Shown: piece after piece, positions 35,964 to 44,760 of the stretch | Numbering within the stretch: position 1 is the stretch's first letter | Layout: every line of letters begins with the position of its first letter | Source: Rubripirellula sp. | GTDB lineage: Bacteria; Planctomycetota; Planctomycetia; Pirellulales; Pirellulaceae | Direction of reading: 5' to 3' | Length of the DNA: 64,000 nucleotides | Assembly (NCBI GenBank): GCA_029245125.1 | Contig: JAQWPZ010000177.1 | Coordinates: 25,728-89,727, forward strand | Program-made: the position numbers and the translations under genes | The notes under the pieces: generated by a model | Told to the model about the DNA's origin: nothing | Database searches by the model: none | What the model saw: only the letters and a program-made list of their open reading frames with translations

Positions 35964-36953
35964 ATGCGACGACGTGGATTGGTGGTCGGATTAGGGAGTA
36001 TCGGACGTCGTCATTTGGCGAACTTCCGAGGCTTATGCCCAGTGGACGAAATCGCGGTACTTCGCCGCAGTGAGGATGATGGAACGGCGCGCAAGTTGGG
36101 CGCGGATTTGGTATTCACGCAACTTTCTGAGGCGATCGCATTTTCGCCGGATTGGTCAATTATCGCGACGCCAGCCACGATGCACGTGGAGTCTGCGATC
36201 GCGTTAGCGAATGCGGGTTCGGGTCTTCTTGTCGAGAAGCCACTGGCGGCCTCTGTTCAAGAGGCTCGCATGCTGGTTGAGTGGTGTCAGCAACGCAATC
36301 ACACCTTAATGACCGGCTACAACTTGCGGTTCGATCCGACACTGCAAGCACTTCAGCGATCAATCACTGATGGCAAGATTGGTTGCGTGTTGGGAATCGA
36401 GGCTTCGGTTGGTCAGTATCTGCCTGATTGGCGACCCGGCGTTGATTACCGCAAAAGTGTCTCCGCGCGACGCTCTCTTGGCGGTGGTGCGTTGCTGGAA
36501 TTGAGCCATGAGCTTGATTACGTCAACTGGATTGGTGGCGGTAAGATGCAAGTCGTCGGAGCTCAGTTGAAAAAGACCGGAGCGTTACAGATCGATGTCG
36601 AAGATTGGGTTGACCTTCATTTACAGGATCCAAGTGGTGTTTTGGCTTCGATTCACCTCGATTTTTTGAGTCGCGTACCTCATCGAGTATGCAGAGTGAC
36701 AGGGGCGGAGGGCTCCTTGGTGTGGGATGGAATTGGGCGAACAACGACTTGTTTGACGGTGGGTTCAGAGGAGATTGTCTCTCAGGCTTCCGGCGACGAC
36801 CGTAACGAATCCTATCTCGCGATGGCGCGTCATTTCTTGTCCTGTGTCTACGGAGACTCACCGCCTCTTGTTGATGGATCACAGGGGCTAGGTGTCATTG
36901 AGATGGTCGAGGCTGCGAGACAGATGAATGACACTTTGAGTCAGGCGGCCTAG
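35964..36953 (+). CDS. Gfo/Idh/MocA-family oxidoreductase
   Basis: This NAD(P)-dependent sugar oxidoreductase has 329 residues. The N-terminal Rossmann motif is GLVVGLGSIGRRH, the conserved Lys is in LLVEKPLAASV, and the C-terminal half has LSHELDYVNWIGG with the usual catalytic-region His. It opens a ten-gene operon and is separated from the CMP-sugar synthetase by three bases. In Campylobacter legionaminic loci a comparable oxidoreductase gene (ptmF-like) accompanies the pathway, possibly for precursor supply; I hold that comparison loosely. The start at 35964 has AAGGA just upstream. Confidence 0.85.
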   Translation: MRRRGLVVGLGSIGRRHLANFRGLCPVDEIAVLRRSEDDGTARKLGADLVFTQLSEAIAFSPDWSIIATPATMHVESAIALANAGSGLLVEKPLAASVQEARMLVEWCQQRNHTLMTGYNLRFDPTLQALQRSITDGKIGCVLGIEASVGQYLPDWRPGVDYRKSVSARRSLGGGALLELSHELDYVNWIGGGKMQVVGAQLKKTGALQIDVEDWVDLHLQDPSGVLASIHLDFLSRVPHRVCRVTGAEGSLVWDGIGRTTTCLTVGSEEIVSQASGDDRNESYLAMARHFLSCVYGDSPPLVDGSQGLGVIEMVEAARQMNDTLSQAA

Positions 36954-36956
36954 TCA

Positions 36957-37685
36957 ATGAATCGCAATCAAGTCACCGACAAACCACTGGTCTTTGCATA
37001 CGTTTTTGCACGGGGTGGATCAAAAGGATTGCCTGGCAAGAACTTGCGAAAGCTGGGTGGGCATTCGTTGGTCGGGCGGGCGATCATGACAGCCTTGCAA
37101 TCGCATCAAGTTGATGAGGTGATTGTTTCCACCGATAGCGAATCGATTGCCCGAGAGGCGGAACGATATGGTGGTCTGGTTCCATCCTTGCGGCCCGCAG
37201 AATTGGCAGGGGATCGGTCGAGCGAATGGCTGGCTTGGCGACATGCAATCGAACATCTTTCGCCACGTCGACCCGATATTTTTGTGTCAGTTCCGCCAGT
37301 GTCTCCGCTTAGAATCAGTCGCGATATTGATGCCTGTGTGGAAGAGCTGCAACGCGCAACAGCAGAATTGGTGTTGACGGTTTGCCAATCGAATCGGAAT
37401 CCATATTTCAATCAAATCCGCGTTGAACCTGATGGTCGAGTCGCATTGGCGATTGAAACAAACGATTGTTTTCGTCGTCAAGATGCTCCGCCAGTTTTCG
37501 ATATCACCACGGTTGCCTATGCCGCGAGACCGGATGCGATTTTGCATCGGAGTGGAATCTTCGATTGTGGCTTGAGCTACGTTGAGGTGCCAGAAGAGCG
37601 GGCGATCGATATTGATACTCCACTCGATTTCGAGATTGCAGAATTCCTTGAAACGCGGACGCGAATGAGGAGGCTAGCAGCGTGA
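36957..37685 (+). CDS. legF: CMP-nonulosonic acid (legionaminate) cytidylyltransferase
   Basis: This enzyme activates a nine-carbon keto-sugar acid with CTP. The 242-residue protein has the NeuA-like N-terminal motif ARGGSKGLPGKNLRKLGG, with the Arg and Lys that bind CTP, then ADR-equivalent SLRPAELAGDRSS, and the C-terminal IDIDTPLDFEIAE metal-binding segment. The neighbouring GDP-sugar pathway genes favour legionaminate over N-acetylneuraminate. The stop overlaps the next start by four bases. Confidence 0.85.
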   Translation: MNRNQVTDKPLVFAYVFARGGSKGLPGKNLRKLGGHSLVGRAIMTALQSHQVDEVIVSTDSESIAREAERYGGLVPSLRPAELAGDRSSEWLAWRHAIEHLSPRRPDIFVSVPPVSPLRISRDIDACVEELQRATAELVLTVCQSNRNPYFNQIRVEPDGRVALAIETNDCFRRQDAPPVFDITTVAYAARPDAILHRSGIFDCGLSYVEVPEERAIDIDTPLDFEIAEFLETRTRMRRLAA

Positions 37686-38473
37686 TCGAGCTAAATGGTC
37701 GAACAATTTTGATCACCGGAGGGGCTGGGCACATCGGCCGCGCTATCACTGAGGCTGCGGGGCGGGCCGGTGCTCGCGTGGCGTGGATCGACCGCGATGT
37801 ATCGGCCACCTTTGAGTCCGCTGAGACCTTGAATGACTTGGTTGGTCGTCGGTTTGTCAGCGGTTTCGGATGTGACTTATTGAACCAGAAGGAAACCTGC
37901 GAAGCGGTGGACCGCGCGGTTCACTCGCTCGGTGGTGTGGATGGCTTGATACACAATGCCGCGTTCGTGGGAACCAGCGAACTGGACGGCTGGGCCGTCC
38001 CCTTGCAGGAACAGTCTGTCGAAACTTGGCGAGCCGCCTTGGAAGTTAATCTGACGGTGCCCTTCTATCTCACAAAGCATCTGATGGCGAACCTCAAAGC
38101 TTCCCGCGGAGCATCCGTGGTGATGATCGGATCGATCTATGGAATGGTTGGGCCTGATCAGTCGTTGTACGAGGGGACTTCCATGGGAACTAACCCTGCC
38201 GGTTATGGCGCGGGAAAGGGAGGGCTCCTGCAGCTCACCCGCTATCTTGCGACGACGATGGCACCTGATGTGCGGGTCAATAGCTTGTCGCCGGGGGGGC
38301 TGTCACGCGGTCAGCCGTCGAAGTTTGTGGAGCGTTACGAGCAGAGAACTCCGCTGGGGCGGATGGCGACAGAAGCTGACATTGTCGGTCCAACGTTGTT
38401 TTTGTTGAGTCATCTAGCTTCCTACATCACCGGACAGAATTTGGCGGTGGATGGTGGCTGGACAGCGTGGTAG
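37682..38473 (+). CDS. Short-chain dehydrogenase/reductase (PtmA-like)
   Basis: This is a 263-residue SDR. The cofactor motif TGGAGHIG is at about 12-19, the NNAG-equivalent is HNAAF, the catalytic Ser is in MIGSIYG and the Tyr-Lys pair is YGAGKGG. SPGG and DGGWTAW end the chain as in classical SDRs. PtmA of Campylobacter legionaminic loci is an SDR in the same setting, so a role in sugar precursor supply is likely but unproven. The start is GTG 37682, overlapping the previous stop. Confidence 0.85.
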   Translation: MIELNGRTILITGGAGHIGRAITEAAGRAGARVAWIDRDVSATFESAETLNDLVGRRFVSGFGCDLLNQKETCEAVDRAVHSLGGVDGLIHNAAFVGTSELDGWAVPLQEQSVETWRAALEVNLTVPFYLTKHLMANLKASRGASVVMIGSIYGMVGPDQSLYEGTSMGTNPAGYGAGKGGLLQLTRYLATTMAPDVRVNSLSPGGLSRGQPSKFVERYEQRTPLGRMATEADIVGPTLFLLSHLASYITGQNLAVDGGWTAW

Positions 38474-38554
38474 AGCAGGTTGGGTGAAGAGATGTATTTC
38501 GTGTTTTCGGCAAGTTGTTGATCAATTTTCGATCTGATAGGGAGATTAGGACAA

Positions 38555-39580
38555 GTGGGAAATTCCAAGCCGCGATCCGATTGCTTCGTCATCGCTGAGG
38601 CAGGAGTCAATCACAACGGGTCGATTAAGCTCGCGTTCGAATTGGTTGATGCTGCTCGGGATGCTGGCGCGAATGCCGTCAAGTTTCAAACCTATAACAG
38701 CACTGAGTTGGCGACTGCTAACGCACCGAAATGCTCTTATCAGACTCGTGGAGATTCCTCCGGTGAGAGTCAATTAGAAATGCTTCAGCGTATTGAGCTG
38801 AGTGAATTGGACCACCAAGCATTAGCGGAACACTGTCAAAATGTTGGCATCGAGTTCATGTCGACTGCTTTTGATATTGCGAGCGCCGACATGCTGGTGG
38901 AACTGGGGGTCAAGCGATTTAAGATTCCGAGTGGAGAGCTTACGAATCTCGGGTTAATTGAACACGTGGCGAAACAGGATGGCCCGATACTGATCAGTAC
39001 AGGAATGGCTTCATTAGGAGACGTTGAACAGGCGGTCGAAACGGCTGAGGCAGTCGGTGGGGACGTGACACTGTTGCACTGTGTCAGTGCTTATCCGGCA
39101 CCGTTGGAATCTGTCAATTTGCGTGCCATGGTGACGCTTGGCTCCGCATTTGATTTGCCAGTTGGTTATTCGGATCACACACTGGGCACGACTGTGGCGC
39201 CCGCTGCGGTGGCTCTGGGGGCGTCGGTTGTCGAAAAGCATTTTACTCTAGATCGATCGCTTCGCGGTCCAGATCACGCGGCATCTCTGCAGCCAGATGA
39301 ACTGGTTGCAATGGTGGCAGCGATCCGAGATGTTGAATTAGCGATGGGCTCGGTTCGCAAGCGAATGACCGAGGTCGAGCGAGAAACAGCAACTGTCGCT
39401 CGCCGCAGTCTTGTTGCTGCGCGTGATATTCAAAGCGGCGATTCCATTGATTCAAGTTGCATTGCTCTACGTCGACCCGGTACCGGACTCCAGCCCAACA
39501 TGAGGGGATATCTGGACGGGCGTATTGCCCGTCGTGAAATTCCGGCCGGCACACTCTTTCAGTTATCGGATGTAGCATGA
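38555..39580 (+). CDS. legI: Nonulosonic acid synthase (NeuB/LegI)
   Basis: This synthase condenses phosphoenolpyruvate with a 2,4-diamino-2,4,6-trideoxymannose or N-acetylmannosamine to give legionaminic or sialic acid. The 341-residue length and domain order fit: NeuB TIM barrel (EAGVNHNGSIKLAFELVDAA, KIPSGELTN, STGMAS, LHCVSAYPAP, GYSDHTLG) followed by a C-terminal antifreeze-type SAF domain (SLVAARDIQSGDSI, PGTGLQP). The start is GTG 38555 after an AGGGAG-type site. The stop overlaps the epimerase start by four bases. LegI is preferred over sialic synthase because LegB, LegC and PtmE homologues are in the operon. Confidence 0.9.
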   Translation: MGNSKPRSDCFVIAEAGVNHNGSIKLAFELVDAARDAGANAVKFQTYNSTELATANAPKCSYQTRGDSSGESQLEMLQRIELSELDHQALAEHCQNVGIEFMSTAFDIASADMLVELGVKRFKIPSGELTNLGLIEHVAKQDGPILISTGMASLGDVEQAVETAEAVGGDVTLLHCVSAYPAPLESVNLRAMVTLGSAFDLPVGYSDHTLGTTVAPAAVALGASVVEKHFTLDRSLRGPDHAASLQPDELVAMVAAIRDVELAMGSVRKRMTEVERETATVARRSLVAARDIQSGDSIDSSCIALRRPGTGLQPNMRGYLDGRIARREIPAGTLFQLSDVA

Positions 39581-40800
39581 CTGAGAACCACTGCTCCACG
39601 AAACAAGGGTCACGCCGGCGCATTGGCATCGTCACTGTGGCTCGGAGTGATTTTGGTATTTATCTGCCATTACTGCGGATGTTGCGAGATTGTGACTGGG
39701 CAAGCTTGCAATTGATCGCCGCTGCCGCACATTTGTCCCCAGCACATGGGCATACGGTTGATTGGATTCGTCAGGAGGGTTTTTCGGTTGCGGCTGAGGT
39801 TCCGATGACGGCAGAGTGCGACACGCCCGCCGCGATCGCAACTTCGATGGGCGTGGGGGTGCAGGGTTTTTCCAAAGCATTCGATCAACTGTGTCCAGAC
39901 CTGCTTGTGCTTCTCGGTGATCGCTTTGAAATGCACTCCGCGGCTTGTGCTGCGGTCCCCTTTCAAATCCCCGTTGGCCACATTCATGGTGGTGAAATTA
40001 CGGCTGGTGCAATTGATGACGCGTTTCGTCATTCGATTTCAAAGCTCAGCCACTTGCATTTTACGGCGACAGAATCTTACGCTCGTCGATTAGTTTGCAT
40101 GGGAGCCCAGTCGGAGAATGTCGTCGTCAGCGGTGCACCCGGGTTAGATGCGATAAGCAGCTGTCAGCGACTCCAGCGGGATGAGCTAGCCGATTCTTTG
40201 GGGATACCGCTGGAAACCCTACCCTTGGCTGTTACGTTTCATCCAGAAACTCGAAATGTTCTGTCGGCTGCTCGGCAATTGACACCGCTGTTGGAGGTTC
40301 TGTCGGAGCAAGAATGTCCACTGGTTATTTCCCGTCCGAATGCTGACCCGGGCAATGTGGAAATGGTTCGGCAATGGGATCATTTTCTCGAAACTTACAA
40401 GTTCCCCGCCATCTTCGCGGATAACTTGGGGACGCAGAAATACTTCAGTTTATTGTCAGCAGCATCAGCCATGATTGGCAATTCTTCGAGTGGTATTATC
40501 GAAGCAGCGTCGTTTGCTCTGCCTGTTGTCAACATTGGACAGCGACAGGGTGGACGGCTGCGACCCGCGAATGTGATCGATGTTCAGAACCATCCAGTTG
40601 ATATTCGCGATGGACTGCGACGGGCCATGTCTGAGGAATTCAATGAGCGTCTGGTTGGTATGGTCAATCCTTATGGTGACGGGCATGCGAGTGAGCAGAT
40701 CTTTGATCGATTGAGGACGCAAACACTTAACGCGGATCTGTTGAATCAACCGTTCTTTGACGTTGATTGCCAATCGTTGTCGAGCTGGGAGGCGGCGTAA
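39577..40800 (+). CDS. legG: Hydrolysing sugar-nucleotide 2-epimerase (NeuC/LegG)
   Basis: This enzyme releases the nucleotide and inverts C2, giving the manno-configured sugar that LegI uses. The 407-residue protein has the NeuC features VTVARSDFGIYLPLLRML, LLGDRFEM, GHIHGGE, HFTATESYARR, VTFHPET and the conserved GNSSSGIIEAASF that binds the nucleotide. In the legionaminic route the substrate would be a GDP-linked 2,4-diacetamido sugar. It overlaps legI by four bases and is one base from the acetyltransferase start, within a tightly packed operon. Confidence 0.9.
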   Translation: MTENHCSTKQGSRRRIGIVTVARSDFGIYLPLLRMLRDCDWASLQLIAAAAHLSPAHGHTVDWIRQEGFSVAAEVPMTAECDTPAAIATSMGVGVQGFSKAFDQLCPDLLVLLGDRFEMHSAACAAVPFQIPVGHIHGGEITAGAIDDAFRHSISKLSHLHFTATESYARRLVCMGAQSENVVVSGAPGLDAISSCQRLQRDELADSLGIPLETLPLAVTFHPETRNVLSAARQLTPLLEVLSEQECPLVISRPNADPGNVEMVRQWDHFLETYKFPAIFADNLGTQKYFSLLSAASAMIGNSSSGIIEAASFALPVVNIGQRQGGRLRPANVIDVQNHPVDIRDGLRRAMSEEFNERLVGMVNPYGDGHASEQIFDRLRTQTLNADLLNQPFFDVDCQSLSSWEAA

Positions 40801-40801
40801 G

Positions 40802-41527
40802 ATGGCATCGAAATCGGCACAAACGCGACCGACGATGGTCGGTATCGGTGCAGGTGGTCACGCAAGGGTGATGATCCACACTGCGCGTCGCTGCGGCTGG
40901 GAGGTGCGGCTGCTCATTGATCGATGTGGTCAGGAAAACGGCAGTGAACTTGATGGAGTGCCGATTCAGTATTTGGATGATGAAGCTTTTTTGCAGCAGC
41001 ACTTACGACAGAATCCATGTGAGCCGGTCGCTGTATTTATTGGCACCCCTGATGGCAGTGACGCCCGCGCGGCAGCCTATCGCAAAGTTAAAACAGCCGG
41101 GATCGATTCGCCAAATTTGCTGGATCCTAATGCGATCATCGAGCCGTTTGTCAAAATGGGGTGTGGTGTTCATGTCTTATCTGGTGCCACCGTTGCTGTA
41201 GGTGCTGCGCTGGGAAATGATGCTTTAGTGAACCATCGTGCGATCGTCGAACACGATGTGATCATCGGGGATCATGTGCATGTCGCTACGGCCGCCATCT
41301 TGTGCGGTGGTGTCATGATTGAGGATCGATGCCTCGTTGGTGCCGGTGCAGTCGTTTTGCCTGGTCGAAAAGTTGCGATGGGAAGCATTGTCGGCGCCGG
41401 AGCGGTCGTAACTCGAGACGTGCCACCCGCAACCATTGTGGCTGGTAATCCAGCCAAGCAGATTCGTTGTCTATCCTCTGTTCAAGTTGCGCGCCGCCGC
41501 GTGGGATCTTTCTTGCCAATCTTATGA
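40802..41527 (+). CDS. legH: PglD/NeuD-type acetyltransferase (probable LegH)
   Basis: This is a 241-residue left-handed beta-helix acyltransferase. The N-terminal Rossmann-like part (GIGAGGHARVMIHTARRCG) binds sugar nucleotide in PglD relatives. From about residue 105 hexapeptide repeats run (VHVLSGATVAVGAALGNDAL, GDHVHVATAAILCGG), with the catalytic His in NHRAIVEHD. PglD-like enzymes N-acetylate the 4-amino group of UDP-sugars; in this operon that is the LegH step after LegC. O-acetylation by a NeuD-type enzyme is the alternative. The stop overlaps the next start by four bases. Confidence 0.8.
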   Translation: MASKSAQTRPTMVGIGAGGHARVMIHTARRCGWEVRLLIDRCGQENGSELDGVPIQYLDDEAFLQQHLRQNPCEPVAVFIGTPDGSDARAAAYRKVKTAGIDSPNLLDPNAIIEPFVKMGCGVHVLSGATVAVGAALGNDALVNHRAIVEHDVIIGDHVHVATAAILCGGVMIEDRCLVGAGAVVLPGRKVAMGSIVGAGAVVTRDVPPATIVAGNPAKQIRCLSSVQVARRRVGSFLPIL

Positions 41528-42612
41528 CAATCAAACGCCTTCACGATATCACTGCTCTGACCGCGACCGTCGGCGATTCGCTCCGCCACGCGATGTGCCT
41601 GCTTGAACGGACATCACTTGGGATCGTGATTGTTTGCGATGCAAACGGGCTGCTGTTGGATACGGTTACAGATGGGGACGTTCGACGAGCAATTCTCAAT
41701 AATGTTGATTTGGACGCACCCTTGTGGCAGCTTTATGGGCAAAAGGTACGAGCCGGGGATCAACCCATCGCATGTCAAGAACAGGTAAGTGATAAACAAC
41801 TGCAGGATCAGTTCGACAAGATGGAAATCCGGCACGTCCCCTTGCTGGACCAACAGGCCAAGGTCGTTGGTTTAGCTGTGCAAGATCGCTCCCCATCCCA
41901 TGCCGCACCGATAGAGGTTCAAGCAGTCGTGATGGCGGGCGGTTTTGGTACGCGACTGCGGCCACTTACCGATGATACACCCAAGCCGATGTTGCCGATC
42001 GGAGGTCGCCCGTTGCTGGAACGGACGGTCGCTCAGTTGCGAGATTCTGGGATTCGTGATGTCCGCCTGACCACCCACTATTTGCCGGAGAAAATCGAGA
42101 ACCACTTCGGTAATGGGAGTCGATTTGGTGTCAATATTCAGTACGTCTCTGAAGATCGACCGCTTGGGACTGCAGGAAGTTTGAAGCTTTTGCCGTCCCA
42201 CGACAAACCGTTGATTGTGATCAACGGCGATATTTTGACTGCCGTTGATTTCGGGGCATTGGTTCGTTTTCATCAAGCCCAGAAGGCGGATATGACTGTT
42301 GGCGTCAGGCAATACGAGTTTAAGGTGCCGCACGAAGTGATTGAATCTAAGAATGGATGTGCGACGAGGATCACCGAGAACCCTAGCTACAGTTTCTTGG
42401 TCAACGCTGGGATCTACCTAATTGAACCGACCGTTCACCGCTATGTCCCCACTGATCGGCGGTTTGATATGACTGAGTTGATTGATCAAGTTATGGAAGA
42501 CGGTGGGCGGGTCGTAAGTTTTCCAGTGATCGAGTACTGGCTTGATATAGGTCAGCACGAGGATTTTGATCGCGCCCAAAAGGATGTCGAGCAGTTTGGC
42601 TGGGTTGCCTGA
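41524..42612 (+). CDS. ptmE: CBS-domain sugar-1-phosphate nucleotidyltransferase (PtmE-like)
   Basis: This 362-residue protein joins a pair of CBS motifs (residues 1-120; DTVTDGDVRRAIL near 46) to a nucleotidyltransferase domain. The active-site loop GGFGTRLRPLT is at 139-149 with PKPMLPIGGRPLLE after it. NGDILT holds the metal-binding Asp, and EYWLDIGQHEDF ends the fold. In Campylobacter, PtmE makes GDP-glucosamine for legionaminic acid, so this is probably the entry enzyme of the pathway. The CBS pair suggests nucleotide sensing. The stop codon sits inside a 15-bp tandem repeat. Confidence 0.85.
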   Translation: MTIKRLHDITALTATVGDSLRHAMCLLERTSLGIVIVCDANGLLLDTVTDGDVRRAILNNVDLDAPLWQLYGQKVRAGDQPIACQEQVSDKQLQDQFDKMEIRHVPLLDQQAKVVGLAVQDRSPSHAAPIEVQAVVMAGGFGTRLRPLTDDTPKPMLPIGGRPLLERTVAQLRDSGIRDVRLTTHYLPEKIENHFGNGSRFGVNIQYVSEDRPLGTAGSLKLLPSHDKPLIVINGDILTAVDFGALVRFHQAQKADMTVGVRQYEFKVPHEVIESKNGCATRITENPSYSFLVNAGIYLIEPTVHRYVPTDRRFDMTELIDQVMEDGGRVVSFPVIEYWLDIGQHEDFDRAQKDVEQFGWVA

Positions 42613-42637
42613 CACTGGGTTGCCTGACACTGGGTTG
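42600..42637. repeat. 15-bp tandem repeat containing the ptmE stop codon
   Basis: CTGGGTTGCCTGACA occurs at 42600-42614 and 42615-42629 with a partial copy to 42637. The TGA of ptmE (42610-42612) lies in the first unit, so each added unit repeats an in-frame stop. The array ends about 130 bases before the next gene. Confidence 0.93.
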
Positions 42638-42766
42638 GGGACTTGGATCGCAAAGAGGGGCCCCGCAGATTCTCCGTTCACGACCCGTCGTAGCCGTCGG
42701 CATCGCCTTTTGATCTTTCCTAGATTACCACGGTGTGTTATATCAGTAGCTTTGAATGGTGCGGTA

Positions 42767-43780
42767 ATGGATGACCTCTCTAAATCAATGATCCCTGACA
42801 CGCTGACGATTCGTCAGGCGTTGGCGTCGATCAATGATACAGCCAAGGGCATCGCGTTAATCGTTGATGATCAGCAACGCTTGATCGGAACCATTACGGA
42901 TGGGGATTTGCGTCGCGCGATCCTCGCAGGATCGCAAGTTGAAGAGCCTGTCAGTGTTGTGTTGGCCGCGAAACCTGTTGAGCGTCGGCAGCCGATTTCA
43001 GGCAATCCAGAGATGAGCGATATGGAATTAATCGCCTTGATGGATCATCACGGCTTGCGCCACATTCCCGTGCTTCGCCAAGATGGGCAAGTCGAAAGAT
43101 TGGTCATTCGCAACGAGGTTGTTAGCCACTGTCCTGCGGCAGTCGATGCAGTGGTCTTGGCTGACCCGATTGCTTGCCTGCCAAATGCTGCCGATGAATT
43201 CCGAAACACGATCGGATCTCTACAGGAATCTGGTTTTGCGGAAATCTATGTGCTGGCATCAGAGAAATCCACCAGCCTGAGACAGACTGTCGAGGGCTGT
43301 GAGGCGGTGGATTGGGTGTTAATTGGACAGGAAATAAGCATTCGTGAACAGTTAATGGGGCTGGGGAGTCATGACGCTACTTGGCTAGTCGTCGACAGAG
43401 CGTTGACCATGTCGCTCAATCTGCAGGCCTTGATTCACTTTCATCACGATCACAACGCTGCTGTAACAATGGGTGTTAGGAGATATGACCTCAAGGTCCC
43501 CTATGGCGTCATTAAAACGGAGGGTAGTTCGATCCAGTCGTTGCATGAAAAGCCAGCCTATCAATTCGTGGTCAATGAGGGCCTTTATCTATTGAACTCA
43601 GCGTTGGTTCACCAACTTGATCAAGCTTGTGAAACGATGCCAGCCTTGGTGAATCAGCTGATCTCTCGAGGTGATGTGGTTGCGACGTTTCCTATTATTG
43701 AATATTGGTTGGATCTTCCGAGGGTCGAAGCAACGGGCGCGCTTCAAGCACAACTGGGGTCGAAGAAATGGGCAGCATGA
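42767..43780 (+). CDS. CBS-domain pseudo-nucleotidyltransferase (degenerate PtmE paralogue)
   Basis: This 337-residue protein is a clear paralogue of the preceding PtmE-like enzyme. The CBS pair is kept (GTITDGDLRRAIL near 41, GLRHIPVL near 96), as is the C-terminal fold (MGVRRYDLKVPYGVIKTEG, EKPAYQFVVNEGLYL, PIIEYWLDL). The catalytic loop has been lost: where the active copy has GGFGTRLRPLT this one has LADPIACLPN. The NGD metal site reads VDRALT, and the final DIG is DLP. The frame is intact with no stop, so it looks like a maintained pseudoenzyme, perhaps a regulatory partner of PtmE. ATG 42767 is chosen because the upstream frame is repeat sequence. Confidence 0.82.
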   Translation: MDDLSKSMIPDTLTIRQALASINDTAKGIALIVDDQQRLIGTITDGDLRRAILAGSQVEEPVSVVLAAKPVERRQPISGNPEMSDMELIALMDHHGLRHIPVLRQDGQVERLVIRNEVVSHCPAAVDAVVLADPIACLPNAADEFRNTIGSLQESGFAEIYVLASEKSTSLRQTVEGCEAVDWVLIGQEISIREQLMGLGSHDATWLVVDRALTMSLNLQALIHFHHDHNAAVTMGVRRYDLKVPYGVIKTEGSSIQSLHEKPAYQFVVNEGLYLLNSALVHQLDQACETMPALVNQLISRGDVVATFPIIEYWLDLPRVEATGALQAQLGSKKWAA

Positions 43781-44760
43781 ATTGGGAAAACAAACGAGTT
43801 CTAGTTACTGGTGCCGGTGGGTTTATCGGTAGTCATTTGGCGGAACGATTGGTTGCGTTGGGGGCGAACGTTCGCGCGATGGTTCGGTATGGCTCTCGTG
43901 ACCACTGGGGGTGGCTGCAAGAGTCTCCCGTGGTGGATCAAATGGAAATTTTTGCCGGTGACATCCGAGACAGTGGGAATGTTCGTCTCGCGATGGCGGA
44001 TTGCGATGCGGTTTTGCATCTGGCCGCTTTGATAGCGATTCCTTATTCCTATCATGCTCCTGATTCTTACGTGCGGACGAACATTGACGGCACACTGAAT
44101 GTCTTGGAAGCGGCTCGGCAGTTGGAAACACCACGTGTCGTCCATACCTCGACTAGTGAAGTTTATGGCACGGCGCTTCGCGTCCCGATTGATGAATCGC
44201 ACCCTCTGCAAGGACAGTCACCCTATTCGGCGACGAAGATTGCCGCCGACAAACTGGCCGAATCCTATTATCGATCGTTCGATATTCCAGTGGTCACCAT
44301 TCGACCATTCAATACTTATGGGCCGCGTCAGTCCACGCGAGCTGTGATCCCGACGATTATCACGCAGGCCTTGGCTGGCGATCAGATCAAACTTGGCAGC
44401 TTAACACCGACGCGGGATTTAAACTTTGTCGCTGACACCGTTGAGGGCTTCCTTTGCGGTGCGTCAAAGGAAGGCATTGAAGGCGACACATTCAATCTGG
44501 GGACGGGCCGAGAAGTTTCGATTGGTGAGTTGGCTGAGTTGATCTGCCGATGTCTCGGAAAGACTCTCCCCATCGTTTCTGAGGATGATCGCTTGCGTCC
44601 AGAAAAGAGTGAGGTGAACCGCCTACTCGCTGACGCTACTCATGCAAATCAGCGATTGGGTTGGAAGTCATCGGTTGATTTGGAAACAGGACTCGAACAA
44701 ACCATCGAATGGATCCGTGACCACCAAGAATTATTTCGAACCGGCGCTTACACCGTCTGA
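43777..44760 (+). CDS. legB: NAD-dependent sugar-nucleotide 4,6-dehydratase (LegB-like)
   Basis: This extended SDR has 327 residues. The NAD motif TGAGGFIGSH is near residue 13, the catalytic region has HTSTSEVYGTA and YSATKIAADK (Tyr-Lys pair), and RPFNTYGPRQSTRAVIP is typical of nucleotide-sugar dehydratases. In the legionaminic pathway LegB converts GDP-GlcNAc to the 4-keto-6-deoxy sugar. ATG 43777 overlaps the stop of the pseudoenzyme as ATGA and is preferred over ATG 43768. It is followed by the LegC aminotransferase, the expected next step. Confidence 0.87.
   Translation: MNWENKRVLVTGAGGFIGSHLAERLVALGANVRAMVRYGSRDHWGWLQESPVVDQMEIFAGDIRDSGNVRLAMADCDAVLHLAALIAIPYSYHAPDSYVRTNIDGTLNVLEAARQLETPRVVHTSTSEVYGTALRVPIDESHPLQGQSPYSATKIAADKLAESYYRSFDIPVVTIRPFNTYGPRQSTRAVIPTIITQALAGDQIKLGSLTPTRDLNFVADTVEGFLCGASKEGIEGDTFNLGTGREVSIGELAELICRCLGKTLPIVSEDDRLRPEKSEVNRLLADATHANQRLGWKSSVDLETGLEQTIEWIRDHQELFRTGAYTV

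Noticed and set aside
42566..42766. N-terminal extension of the pseudo-nucleotidyltransferase frame
   Set aside because: The extra residues are the 15-bp repeat read in another phase (GLPDTG repeated); the CBS domain starts right after ATG 42767.
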